Origin: Phycisphaeraceae bacterium
Lineage (GTDB): Bacteria; Planctomycetota; Phycisphaerae; Phycisphaerales; UBA1924
Length of the DNA: 12,861 nucleotides
Reading direction: 5' to 3'
Assembly (NCBI GenBank): GCA_009827215.1
Contig: WUAJ01000047.1
Coordinates: 1-12,861 of the forward strand
The notes beneath the pieces are model-generated. The model had not been told where the DNA came from and did no database searches. It saw nothing but the letters and a program-made list of their open reading frames with translations. The translations under genes and the position numbers were made by a program. Of this stretch, positions 6,823-12,861 are shown piece after piece (the stretch's first letter is position 1; each line of letters opens with the position of its first letter).

Positions 6823-6858
6823 CCCGCCGCTCACCTTTGGGCGGCGGGTTCTTTTTTG
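6823..6858 (+). terminator. Rho-independent terminator after the lamin-tail gene
   Basis: A perfect 8-bp GC stem (CCCGCCGC at 6823-6830 with GCGGCGGG at 6841-6848) with a 10-base loop is followed by TTCTTTTTTG. Only about 40 bases separate its T-run from the next start codon, so the M20 peptidase gene must have a promoter very close by or depend on partial read-through. Confidence 0.92.
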
Positions 6859-6884
6859 TCTATGCTGCTTTGGAACCACAAGCA

Positions 6885-6890
6885 GAGGAG
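6885..6890 (+). promoter_or_regulatory. Ribosome binding site selecting the ATG at 6898
   Basis: GAGGAG is 7 bases from the ATG at 6898 but only one base from the ATG at 6892, so the downstream ATG is the better start. Confidence 0.65.
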
Positions 6891-6897
6891 CATGAAT

Positions 6898-8328
6898 ATG
6901 TCCACCCAGCAGGTTATTGATTGGCTCGATCAGCACGAGGAACAATCCATCGAACGCATGATCGATTGGCTCCGTATCCCATCAGTCGGGACCGATCCGA
7001 AGCATGATGCGGATACCGCGAAAGCCGCACAGTGGGCCGCGGATCATCTCAAAGCTTCTGGATTCAGCGTGGAACTCATGGAGACTGGAGATCCCGCTGG
7101 ATCTGGTCAACCCATCGTGCTCGCAACGACCACTGGTGATGATGATTACACAGGTCCTCATGTGCTGTTCTACGGGCATTACGATGTTCAACCAGCGGAT
7201 CCGATCGAGTTGTGGGAGTCCGCGCCTTTTGAGCCGATCCGTAAAGCTGCGGAGGGGGAGATTGGAGAACGCATCGTCGCCCGTGGCGCGTGTGACGACA
7301 AAGGTCAGGTCATGATGTTCCTCGAAGCGATGCGAGGGTGGTACGAAACCACTGGTAAGCCGGGTGGTGGAGTCAAATACACCGTGCTCCTCGAAGGCGA
7401 AGAAGAATCAGGTTCCGTCAACCTCGAACGATTCGTCGAAGAGCACAAAGACACGCTTGGCGCGACCGATGTCTGTCTCATTTCCGATACCGGGATGCTG
7501 GGACGCGGGAAGCCCGCTATCACCTACGGCGTGCGTGGACTCACATACCTCGAAGTCACACTCATTGGTCCAGATCAAGACCTTCACTCCGGACTCTGGG
7601 GAGGAAAGGTTCCCAACCCAATCAACGAACTGACCAAAGTGCTCTCCCAGTTGTGGGACGACAAGCGGCGTGTCACTATTCCGAACTTCTATGACGGCGT
7701 GCGAGACCTCACTCAAGCTGAGCGTGATGCGTGGAAGGAACTGGGAGTCGATCCGGAAGCCGCACTGCGAGGCATCGGGCTTCCACCTGAAGCAAGCATC
7801 GGTGAGGATGGGTTTTCCTTCATCGAGCGTGAATGGGCACGACCAACTTGCGACATCAACGGCATCATCGGCGGATATACAGGTCCCGGAGCGAAGACCG
7901 TCATCCCGTCAAAGGCGAGCGCGAAACTCTCGTTCCGACTCGTCGATGATCAAGATTCAGAAACCATCGCGTCATCGGTCATCGAGTGGTTTAAGCAGCG
8001 CACCCCTCCTGGATGCAAGTGGGAGTTTCAGAATCACGGCGGAGGCGCTCCAGCAACCTGCGCGACCGAATCCGAACCACTGCAAGCAGCGTTCCGTGCG
8101 ATCGAGCGTGGATGTGGGTTTAAGCCTTCGATGATCAAATCGGGCGGATCAATTCCAGTCGCTGGACTGCTCAAAACCACAGTTGGTCTTGAAACCATCT
8201 TCATGGGATTCGGATTGGAAGATGATCGCGTCCATTCACCCAATGAGAAGTTCGAACTCGATTGCTTCCGGATGGGGGCTCGCGCTCACGCAGCTTTGGT
8301 GGAAGAGCTGGTCGGATCTGATGCTTGA
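6898..8328 (+). CDS. M20 family metallodipeptidase (CNDP2-like)
   Basis: A 476-residue cytoplasmic peptidase of the M20 family that removes residues from dipeptides or short peptides with two metal ions, usually zinc or manganese. It resembles the cytosolic non-specific dipeptidase/CNDP2 group in length and motif spacing. Metal and catalytic residues are all present: H94 and D96 (FYGHYDVQPAD), D133 (ACDDKG), E169 as general base with E170 as ligand (GEEESGS), D197 (LISDTGM) and H446 (VHSPNE). A dimerisation domain is inserted between the two halves of the catalytic domain, marked by DLHSGLWGG (228-236) and the GYTGPGAKTVIPSKA segment. There is no signal peptide. It may finish the breakdown of peptides released by exported peptidases such as the prolyl oligopeptidase at the right edge, but this link is inference. 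The last 43 bases overlap the end of a convergent gene on the minus strand. Confidence 0.93.
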   Translation: MSTQQVIDWLDQHEEQSIERMIDWLRIPSVGTDPKHDADTAKAAQWAADHLKASGFSVELMETGDPAGSGQPIVLATTTGDDDYTGPHVLFYGHYDVQPADPIELWESAPFEPIRKAAEGEIGERIVARGACDDKGQVMMFLEAMRGWYETTGKPGGGVKYTVLLEGEEESGSVNLERFVEEHKDTLGATDVCLISDTGMLGRGKPAITYGVRGLTYLEVTLIGPDQDLHSGLWGGKVPNPINELTKVLSQLWDDKRRVTIPNFYDGVRDLTQAERDAWKELGVDPEAALRGIGLPPEASIGEDGFSFIEREWARPTCDINGIIGGYTGPGAKTVIPSKASAKLSFRLVDDQDSETIASSVIEWFKQRTPPGCKWEFQNHGGGAPATCATESEPLQAAFRAIERGCGFKPSMIKSGGSIPVAGLLKTTVGLETIFMGFGLEDDRVHSPNEKFELDCFRMGARAHAALVEELVGSDA

Positions 8329-8603
8329 GACTCGCTCAGGTTCTCTGGATCTGTCTCAGCAATCTTGAGATCAGGATCATGGATGATCTCGACATCTGAT
8401 TGCTTCATCTCAGGCGTGAGCTCGCCGGTGATTTCTGCGAGGTGGAGCGCCTGTTGATTTGAGAGTTCCTCGACGCGATTCCGTAGATTGTGGAGCGTGG
8501 TTTCATGCCGGATCACATTGGCATAGACGCTGTACAGGCACAGGATACAGATCCCTGAAGCGAGGGCAGAAATCAGCAGGATCATGGTGCCTGAGTCGAG
8601 CAT
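8286..8603 (-). CDS. Small membrane-anchored coiled-coil protein, unknown function
   Basis: A 105-residue protein from the ATG at 8603. It has one membrane helix near the N-terminus (about residues 6-29), then a charged helix with heptad-like leucine/valine spacing (LHNLRNRVEELSNQQ, about residues 37-51), then an acidic, serine-rich disordered tail. This layout resembles small bitopic scaffold or divisome-type proteins, but no family can be named. The frame stays open to 8708, adding 35 residues without a signal or membrane character and without an ATG closer than 8693, so I prefer the start that places the helix at the N-terminus. No strong ribosome binding site precedes it, which lowers confidence. 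Its 3' end overlaps the M20 peptidase gene tail to tail by 43 bases. It diverges from the large membrane-protein gene at 8765. Confidence 0.6.
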   Translation of the reverse strand: MLDSGTMILLISALASGICILCLYSVYANVIRHETTLHNLRNRVEELSNQQALHLAEITGELTPEMKQSDVEIIHDPDLKIAETDPENLSESQASDPTSSSTKAA

Positions 8604-8700
8604 AGCTTTGTTATGATCGGACGATTCTGAACAAAACTTTGCTCTCAGAGCGTCCAGGCACGCAAGTTTGGCCTTGAAGTTGTAGAATCGGCACATCCGC

Positions 8701-8715
8701 GATCCCAATGGGATC
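8701..8715. repeat. 15-base palindrome between divergent genes
   Basis: GATCCCA, one central base, then TGGGATC: a perfect 7-bp dyad in the gap between the divergent genes starting at 8603 and 8765. It could be a repressor site for either gene. Its position also argues against the ATG at 8708 as the true start, since that ATG lies inside the dyad. Confidence 0.4.
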
Positions 8716-8750
8716 GTGTGGTGGGGTGGTCAGCCGAGGTTGGCTGTTAT

Positions 8751-8755
8751 GGAGG
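8751..8755 (+). promoter_or_regulatory. Ribosome binding site suggesting a TTG start at 8765
   Basis: GGAGG sits 9 bases before an in-frame TTG at 8765. The ATG at 8708 has no such site; the ATG at 8777 is 21 bases away from this one, too far. Confidence 0.5.
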
Positions 8756-8764
8756 ACTCGATCG

Positions 8765-11227
8765 TTGCGGTTCTGGATGCGTTTGTTGAGTGTGCTGTGC
8801 GTGCTGATGTTCTCTGGGCATCAGGCATCCGCGCAGGCAAATCCTGATTCTGCAGGTGCAGGTGAAATTCAGCTCTCGATCCTGAATCTCGGTGCAGGCG
8901 GTATGATCCGAGCAGGGGATTGGGCCGGGATCCAGGTCCAGATGCTCGATCAAGGATCCCAGCAGCGAGAAATCATCCTCCGCGTGACCATTCGAGATTC
9001 CGACGGCGACGATGCTCAGTTCGATCGAGTCGTCAGCGCAAATCCAGGTTTACCCCAGAGTTTCTGGTTGTACTGCTGGGTCCCATTTCAATTCGGACAA
9101 GCAAGCTTCGAGATCCATGCCTTCGAAGCCGAAGAGCGAGGTGGCGGCGAAGGCCAACTCGGATACCGCGCCGGTCGATTGCTGGGATCGGTGTCACAGT
9201 ACAACCCGATCTTCCAAGATCCTTGGATCGCGATCGCAGGCATGATCGGGACACGCCAACTCGGGATCGAGCATTATGCGATCACTGTCGACAATCGAAC
9301 TTGGCGTCCGCTCGGACACGAACTCATCCGAGTCGCGCCGGGACTGACCACGCTAACGCTTCCAGATCGTTGGCAAGGTCTAGTCTCAATGGATTTCCTT
9401 GTGTGGGGGAGTTCCTCATTACGAGAGCATGATCCTTCGACACTCTCACCAGAACGAGCACGCGCGATCCGCAACTGGGTCGAGCAAGGCGGACACCTGA
9501 TCATCGTCATGCCTCCATCGGATGATCCATGGTTCACAGGGAATCATCCGCTCCGCAACCTGCTCCCTGATGTCCAAAGACCATCGCGACGCGACGGCGT
9601 GGACTACAACAGCATCCGCAGACTACTGACCGAATCGAGCGATGTCCCACTTCCTTCCAATGGCACTCTCACCACATTTGTACCCAATCCAGAAGCGGAA
9701 CCCAACTCTGCGATACCTGTGCTCAACACAGTCGATCGTGAATGTATCGCAATCCGCAGGCTCGTCGGAACAGGGATGGTGACCGTTGTCGGCATCGATC
9801 TAGGGCACGGCGAGCTTCGTCGCTTGGGACTCCCAGAACCCGAGCCGTTCTGGCATCGCCTGCTGGGAATGCGTGGAGATATCCAGCGTCCGAGCGAGAT
9901 GTCAGATCAACTGCTCGCGGATGTCCGTTCACGAACCGTGCTTGAGTTTGACACTGAAGTCTCTGGTGAGATCGCAAAGACCGGCCGAGCGATTCAAGGC
10001 GTATTCTTCGGATTCATCGTCTTCGTGCTGTATTGGGTCCTCGCGGGACCCGGTGGGTTTGCATTGCTGCGTCAACAGAAAAAGAGTCAGCACGCGTGGG
10101 TAGGGTTTGTGACCCTGATCGCTGTGTTTACCGCGTTGTCCTGGGTCGGCGCTTCGCTGCTGCGTCCAAAGAAAGTGAATATCTCACACCTGACCATGCT
10201 TGAGCAGGTGTATGGCCAAACCCATTCGAGGGCGCGTTCGTGGATGAGTGTCATGCTCCCGAGTTACGGCACTTCGGATGTATCACTTGTTGATCCAAGC
10301 GATACGAGCATGATCAACTCCAGCGCGATGACCAATCTCATCACGCCTTGGCAACCCAGCACCTCATCCGCGTCCATTGTCTCTGGTTTTCCAGACAACA
10401 CTGGGTATCGCATCGAGAGTCGATCGCCGGATTCGATCCGCGTCCCGACACGCGCGACTGTGAAGGACTTCCGCGTGGATTGGGGAGGAGTGTCGAGTTG
10501 GTCGATGCCGCATCCGATTGTTGATACTGAGAGCTTCCAAGAAACCAAGCTCACGCTCGATGGGACCGCGGTGATCGGAGAGATCGTTCACGATCTTCCT
10601 GGAGCACTAACGGATGTCATGCTTGTCGTAGTTACGGGACAAATCCCGATCCGGCGCGAGGGGCAGAAACTTGTGAACACCATGATCTCCAGAGTCGATA
10701 CATGGTCGCCTCAGATTCCTGGAGGCGGCTGGGATCCCGGCGAGGTCATCAGTCTGGAAGGATACACAAAGCTCTCAGAGACCAACCGCAATGCGGATAA
10801 GGGGGACTACTTCCGCGAGGCGATCTCGAGTGGCTTTGATCCCCTCGCGATCCAAGGTCCTCGCGGTGATGTCATGGATCGGCTGAAAGTGGGACGGATG
10901 CTCTCGCAGCTCCAGCCTCCTAGATACGGCGTGCTCACAGACGCCGTTGGAAATCGATTGGCGCACCGCCGTCAACTTCACGGCTGGGATCTCGGCATGT
11001 GGTTCACCCAACCCTGCTTGATTGTGATGGGGGTGCTCGAAGTCGATGCGAATAAAGCCAATGAGGACGGCTCGCCAGTCCCGGTCTTTGTCGAGGGCAA
11101 GCGAGTCCCTGCTTCCGGGAAGACCTTGGTGACTTGGATCTATCCCTTTGAACCTGACCCACCTTCGTATGTGGGTGTGCTGGAACCAGAGACAGAGCAG
11201 AGCGAATCAGAAGAACCAAACGGGTGA
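8765..11227 (+). CDS. Large extracytoplasmic two-pass membrane protein with GATase-like domain, ABC-associated
   Basis: About 820 residues from the proposed TTG start (839 from the ATG at 8708). Residues 1-24 form a signal sequence (RFWMRLLSVLCVLMF, then HQASAQA). A strand-rich domain of roughly 30-180 follows, then a Rossmann-like segment around 190-255 (MDFLVWGS, SPERARAIRNWVEQGG, HLIIVMP). That segment looks like the class I glutamine-amidotransferase-like fold found in many envelope proteins; I see no catalytic Cys-His pair. Two membrane helices lie at about 410-434 and 444-466, joined by a basic loop (LRQQKKSQH). Positive-inside reasoning puts both large domains outside the cytoplasm. 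The C-terminal half, some 350 residues, is strand-rich and unassigned. The stop at 11227 is 21 bases before the ABC ATPase start, so the two should be co-expressed and may form one complex. It lacks the six-helix layout of an ABC-2 permease. No specific function can be assigned. Confidence 0.85.
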   Translation: MRFWMRLLSVLCVLMFSGHQASAQANPDSAGAGEIQLSILNLGAGGMIRAGDWAGIQVQMLDQGSQQREIILRVTIRDSDGDDAQFDRVVSANPGLPQSFWLYCWVPFQFGQASFEIHAFEAEERGGGEGQLGYRAGRLLGSVSQYNPIFQDPWIAIAGMIGTRQLGIEHYAITVDNRTWRPLGHELIRVAPGLTTLTLPDRWQGLVSMDFLVWGSSSLREHDPSTLSPERARAIRNWVEQGGHLIIVMPPSDDPWFTGNHPLRNLLPDVQRPSRRDGVDYNSIRRLLTESSDVPLPSNGTLTTFVPNPEAEPNSAIPVLNTVDRECIAIRRLVGTGMVTVVGIDLGHGELRRLGLPEPEPFWHRLLGMRGDIQRPSEMSDQLLADVRSRTVLEFDTEVSGEIAKTGRAIQGVFFGFIVFVLYWVLAGPGGFALLRQQKKSQHAWVGFVTLIAVFTALSWVGASLLRPKKVNISHLTMLEQVYGQTHSRARSWMSVMLPSYGTSDVSLVDPSDTSMINSSAMTNLITPWQPSTSSASIVSGFPDNTGYRIESRSPDSIRVPTRATVKDFRVDWGGVSSWSMPHPIVDTESFQETKLTLDGTAVIGEIVHDLPGALTDVMLVVVTGQIPIRREGQKLVNTMISRVDTWSPQIPGGGWDPGEVISLEGYTKLSETNRNADKGDYFREAISSGFDPLAIQGPRGDVMDRLKVGRMLSQLQPPRYGVLTDAVGNRLAHRRQLHGWDLGMWFTQPCLIVMGVLEVDANKANEDGSPVPVFVEGKRVPASGKTLVTWIYPFEPDPPSYVGVLEPETEQSESEEPNG

Positions 11228-11248
11228 TTGAGCGTTAGGATTGTAGAT

Positions 11249-12217
11249 ATGCCAATGATTGAGACCATTAACCTGACCAAACGCTACGGCGAGCTCACCG
11301 CACTCAACTCGCTGAACCTCACCATCAACGAGGGTGATTGTTTCGGGTTCATAGGTCCTAACGGTGCTGGAAAGACGACCACCATCAAAGTCCTCGCGAC
11401 GCTGCTCAAACCCTCGTCTGGACAAGCACAGATCGCGGGATTGACAGTTGGCTATCAAAATCGTCAGATCCGTCCGCTCATCGGATATGTACCCGATTTC
11501 ATGGGCGCCTATCAGGACATGGTTGTGCATGAATACTTGGAGTTCTTCGCCGCCGCGTACAACATAAACGGCTCGCAACGCAAGAAGGTCGTCAACGATG
11601 TGCTCGAACTCACTGATCTGACATACAAGCAAACCGCTGAGGTCAGCGGTCTCTCGCGTGGTATGCAGCAGCGATTGAGCATCGCGCGTGTGCTGCTCCA
11701 TGATCCGAAGGTGCTGTTGATGGACGAGCCCGCATCGGGGCTCGATCCGAGAGCTCGTATCGAGATTCGTGAGCTGCTCAAAGAGCTCAAGAAGATGGGC
11801 AAGACCATCCTCATCTCTTCGCACATTCTCCATGAACTTGCCGAGTTGTGTAACACCGTCGGGATCATCGAGAAAGGTGAGTTGCTTTTCAACGGCACGG
11901 TCGATGAGATCCTCCGTCGAGCAAAGGTCGGCCATGTCGTGCATGTTGGGGTCGCTGAACGATTGGAGGACGCCGCGAAAGTGCTCCAGACGATGCCTGG
12001 AATCGAGAAGGTTGCGATTGTCCAAGGCGACGGCACCGCGAGTGGTGGGGGATCAGGACGACTCATCCACGCACAGTTCGACGATCGCATGGGGGGCAAC
12101 TACACCGACATCCCCAATGTGCTGATCAACAACGGCTTGCGGATGACTCACTTCCAGGAAGAGCCGGTCAACCTCGAAACTGCGTTCATGCGTCTGACCA
12201 AGGGTTTGGTGCAATAA
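11249..12217 (+). CDS. ABC-2-type transporter ATP-binding protein
   Basis: A 322-residue ATPase of the ABC superfamily, cytoplasmic and normally bound to a membrane permease. Walker A is GPNGAGKTT (36-44), the signature is LSRGMQQRL (135-143), Walker B is VLLMDEPASGLD (155-166) with E160 as catalytic base, and the switch histidine is H192 (ISSHIL). The Q-loop position reads IGYVPDF, with D83 where glutamine is usual. The SRGM form of the signature is typical of the ABC-2 (DrrA/NatA/CcmA-like) exporters. A C-terminal extension (about 212-322) with alternating strands and a glycine-rich loop (ASGGGSG) resembles the regulatory tail of that group. AGGA (11237-11240) lies 8 bases before the ATG at 11249; the frame also opens at a TTG directly after the upstream stop, adding seven residues. 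Its partner in the window is the large membrane protein upstream; no permease gene is adjacent, so the substrate is unknown. Confidence 0.93.
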   Translation: MPMIETINLTKRYGELTALNSLNLTINEGDCFGFIGPNGAGKTTTIKVLATLLKPSSGQAQIAGLTVGYQNRQIRPLIGYVPDFMGAYQDMVVHEYLEFFAAAYNINGSQRKKVVNDVLELTDLTYKQTAEVSGLSRGMQQRLSIARVLLHDPKVLLMDEPASGLDPRARIEIRELLKELKKMGKTILISSHILHELAELCNTVGIIEKGELLFNGTVDEILRRAKVGHVVHVGVAERLEDAAKVLQTMPGIEKVAIVQGDGTASGGGSGRLIHAQFDDRMGGNYTDIPNVLINNGLRMTHFQEEPVNLETAFMRLTKGLVQ

Positions 12218-12218
12218 A

Positions 12219-12251
12219 CACACTTCAGGTTCGAGACTCAGTGTGGTTTTT
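12219..12251 (+). terminator. Possible weak terminator after the ABC ATPase gene
   Basis: CACACT (12219-12224) pairs with AGTGTG (12240-12245), leaving a 15-base loop, and TTTTT follows at 12247-12251. The short stem and large loop make it weak, but its place directly after the stop fits. Confidence 0.4.
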
Positions 12252-12346
12252 CGCCGCATCCTTTCTGAGTGCAATAGGTATGAATCAGAGGCGTCGTACT
12301 CGCTGAACTGGTATCATGCGCCTGTACCTTTTTGGAGATTTAGAAC

Positions 12347-12861
12347 ATGAAAGCACTACTCTTGTCTGTCCTGGTCGCAGGATCGACCTTTGCCCTCGCC
12401 GCTCCCCCGGCGACCGAATCTGTACCGGTCACGGACACGATCCACGGCGAGAAAGTCGTCGATGAATACCGCTGGCTCGAAGGCGACAACTCTGATCCGA
12501 ACAACATGGGTCTGTTGACTGATGATGTCGTTTCATGGACTGATGGTCAGAACGGCTACACCCGCTCTGTGCTCGACAACCTGCCGGGGCGTGCAGCACT
12601 GGAAGATCGCCTGCGTGAGCTGATGGAGGTTCCATCTATTGGGACCCCAAGCGCGTATGGCAATCGCTACTTCTACTCTCGTCGGGAAGGCGCTCAGCCT
12701 CAAGCGGTGCGTTATGTGCGTGAGGGTCTTGACGGCGACGAACGCGTGCTTCTCGATCCTCAGACCGTGGATCCAAGCGGATTGACCACCATCGCATGGA
12801 CAGCTCCTAACGATGACGGCTCGCTCATGGCGTTCGGAATGTATACCGCCGGAGATGAGAA
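12347..12861 (+). CDS. Secreted prolyl oligopeptidase family (S9A) serine peptidase, N-terminal part
   Basis: The first 171 codons of a gene cut by the right edge. A signal peptide spans residues 1-18 (KALLLSVLVAGSTFALA before APP). The mature start carries the hallmark opening of prolyl oligopeptidases: DTIHGEKVVDEYRWLEG, matching the family's D-x-YHG-x-x-V-x-DPYRWLE pattern. It is followed by the start of the beta-propeller domain (NRYFYSRREG, QPQAVRYVREG, LLDP, SLMAFGMYTAG). Full members are about 700 residues, with the Ser-Asp-His catalytic site near the C-terminus, so activity cannot be checked here. The family cuts short peptides after proline. GGAG lies 9 bases before the ATG. A TATCAT element at about 12312-12317 may be a -10 box, but no clear -35 accompanies it. 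Secretion suggests a role in using external peptides. Confidence 0.9.
   Translation, partial: MKALLLSVLVAGSTFALAAPPATESVPVTDTIHGEKVVDEYRWLEGDNSDPNNMGLLTDDVVSWTDGQNGYTRSVLDNLPGRAALEDRLRELMEVPSIGTPSAYGNRYFYSRREGAQPQAVRYVREGLDGDERVLLDPQTVDPSGLTTIAWTAPNDDGSLMAFGMYTAGDE

Noticed and set aside
6811..6897. N-terminal extension of the M20 peptidase from a TTG at 6811
   Set aside because: The extension runs through the terminator hairpin of the previous gene; GAGGAG before 6898 marks the start.
8920..9432. 170-codon plus-strand frame inside the large membrane-protein gene
   Set aside because: Its arginine/serine-rich translation is typical of an out-of-frame shadow, and the enclosing frame has a signal peptide and membrane helices.
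11207..12025. 272-codon minus-strand frame antisense to the ABC ATPase
   Set aside because: It mirrors a gene with complete Walker A, signature and Walker B motifs; long antisense frames are a by-product of that gene's codon pattern.

Overview
The window looks like chromosomal DNA from a marine-type planctomycete, most likely class Phycisphaerae. This rests on sequence features, not a database match. One secreted protein ends in the planctomycete form of an exosortase sorting tail (PTPG, a hydrophobic stretch, then RRRR). A pseudopilin-like protein carries both the prepilin cleavage motif and an H-X9-DG motif. The non-mevalonate enzyme IspH is present, base composition is moderate (a little over half G+C by eye), and signal peptides are frequent. 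I see no tRNA, rRNA, CRISPR array, insertion sequence, phage gene or recombinase, so this reads as an ordinary chromosomal region, not an island.

Layout. Positions 1-2955 (minus strand) form a tight three-gene unit read right to left: ispH, rlmN (ATGA overlap) and a multi-membrane YwaF/TMEM164-family protein that runs off the left edge. From 3074 the plus strand carries a secreted endonuclease/exonuclease/phosphatase-fold enzyme. A 191-base leader with an 11-bp inverted repeat follows, then a small single-pass membrane protein, and then an H-X9-DG pseudopilin-like protein closed by a strong terminator at 5852-5883. Next comes a monocistronic, probably highly expressed lamin-tail-domain protein with its own promoter candidate and terminator. 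An M20 family metallodipeptidase follows; its 3' end overlaps a convergent small membrane/coiled-coil gene on the minus strand. From 8765 a two-gene unit encodes a large, mostly extracytoplasmic two-pass membrane protein and an ABC-2-type ATPase, with no permease next to them. The right edge holds the start of a secreted prolyl oligopeptidase.

How the genes work together. IspH makes the last intermediates of the MEP isoprenoid pathway and RlmN modifies 23S rRNA; both need Fe-S clusters and are co-transcribed. The other genes mostly concern the cell envelope and exported proteins: pseudopilin, sorted surface protein, secreted nuclease-fold enzyme, secreted peptidase, cytoplasmic dipeptidase and an ABC system. 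A plausible but unproven reading is extracellular polymer and peptide use plus envelope remodelling. The least explained items are the ABC ATPase/large membrane protein pair without a permease, the 126-residue membrane protein upstream of the pseudopilin, the structured leader at 4133-4323, and the sharp change in codon and GATC usage in the lamin-tail gene.
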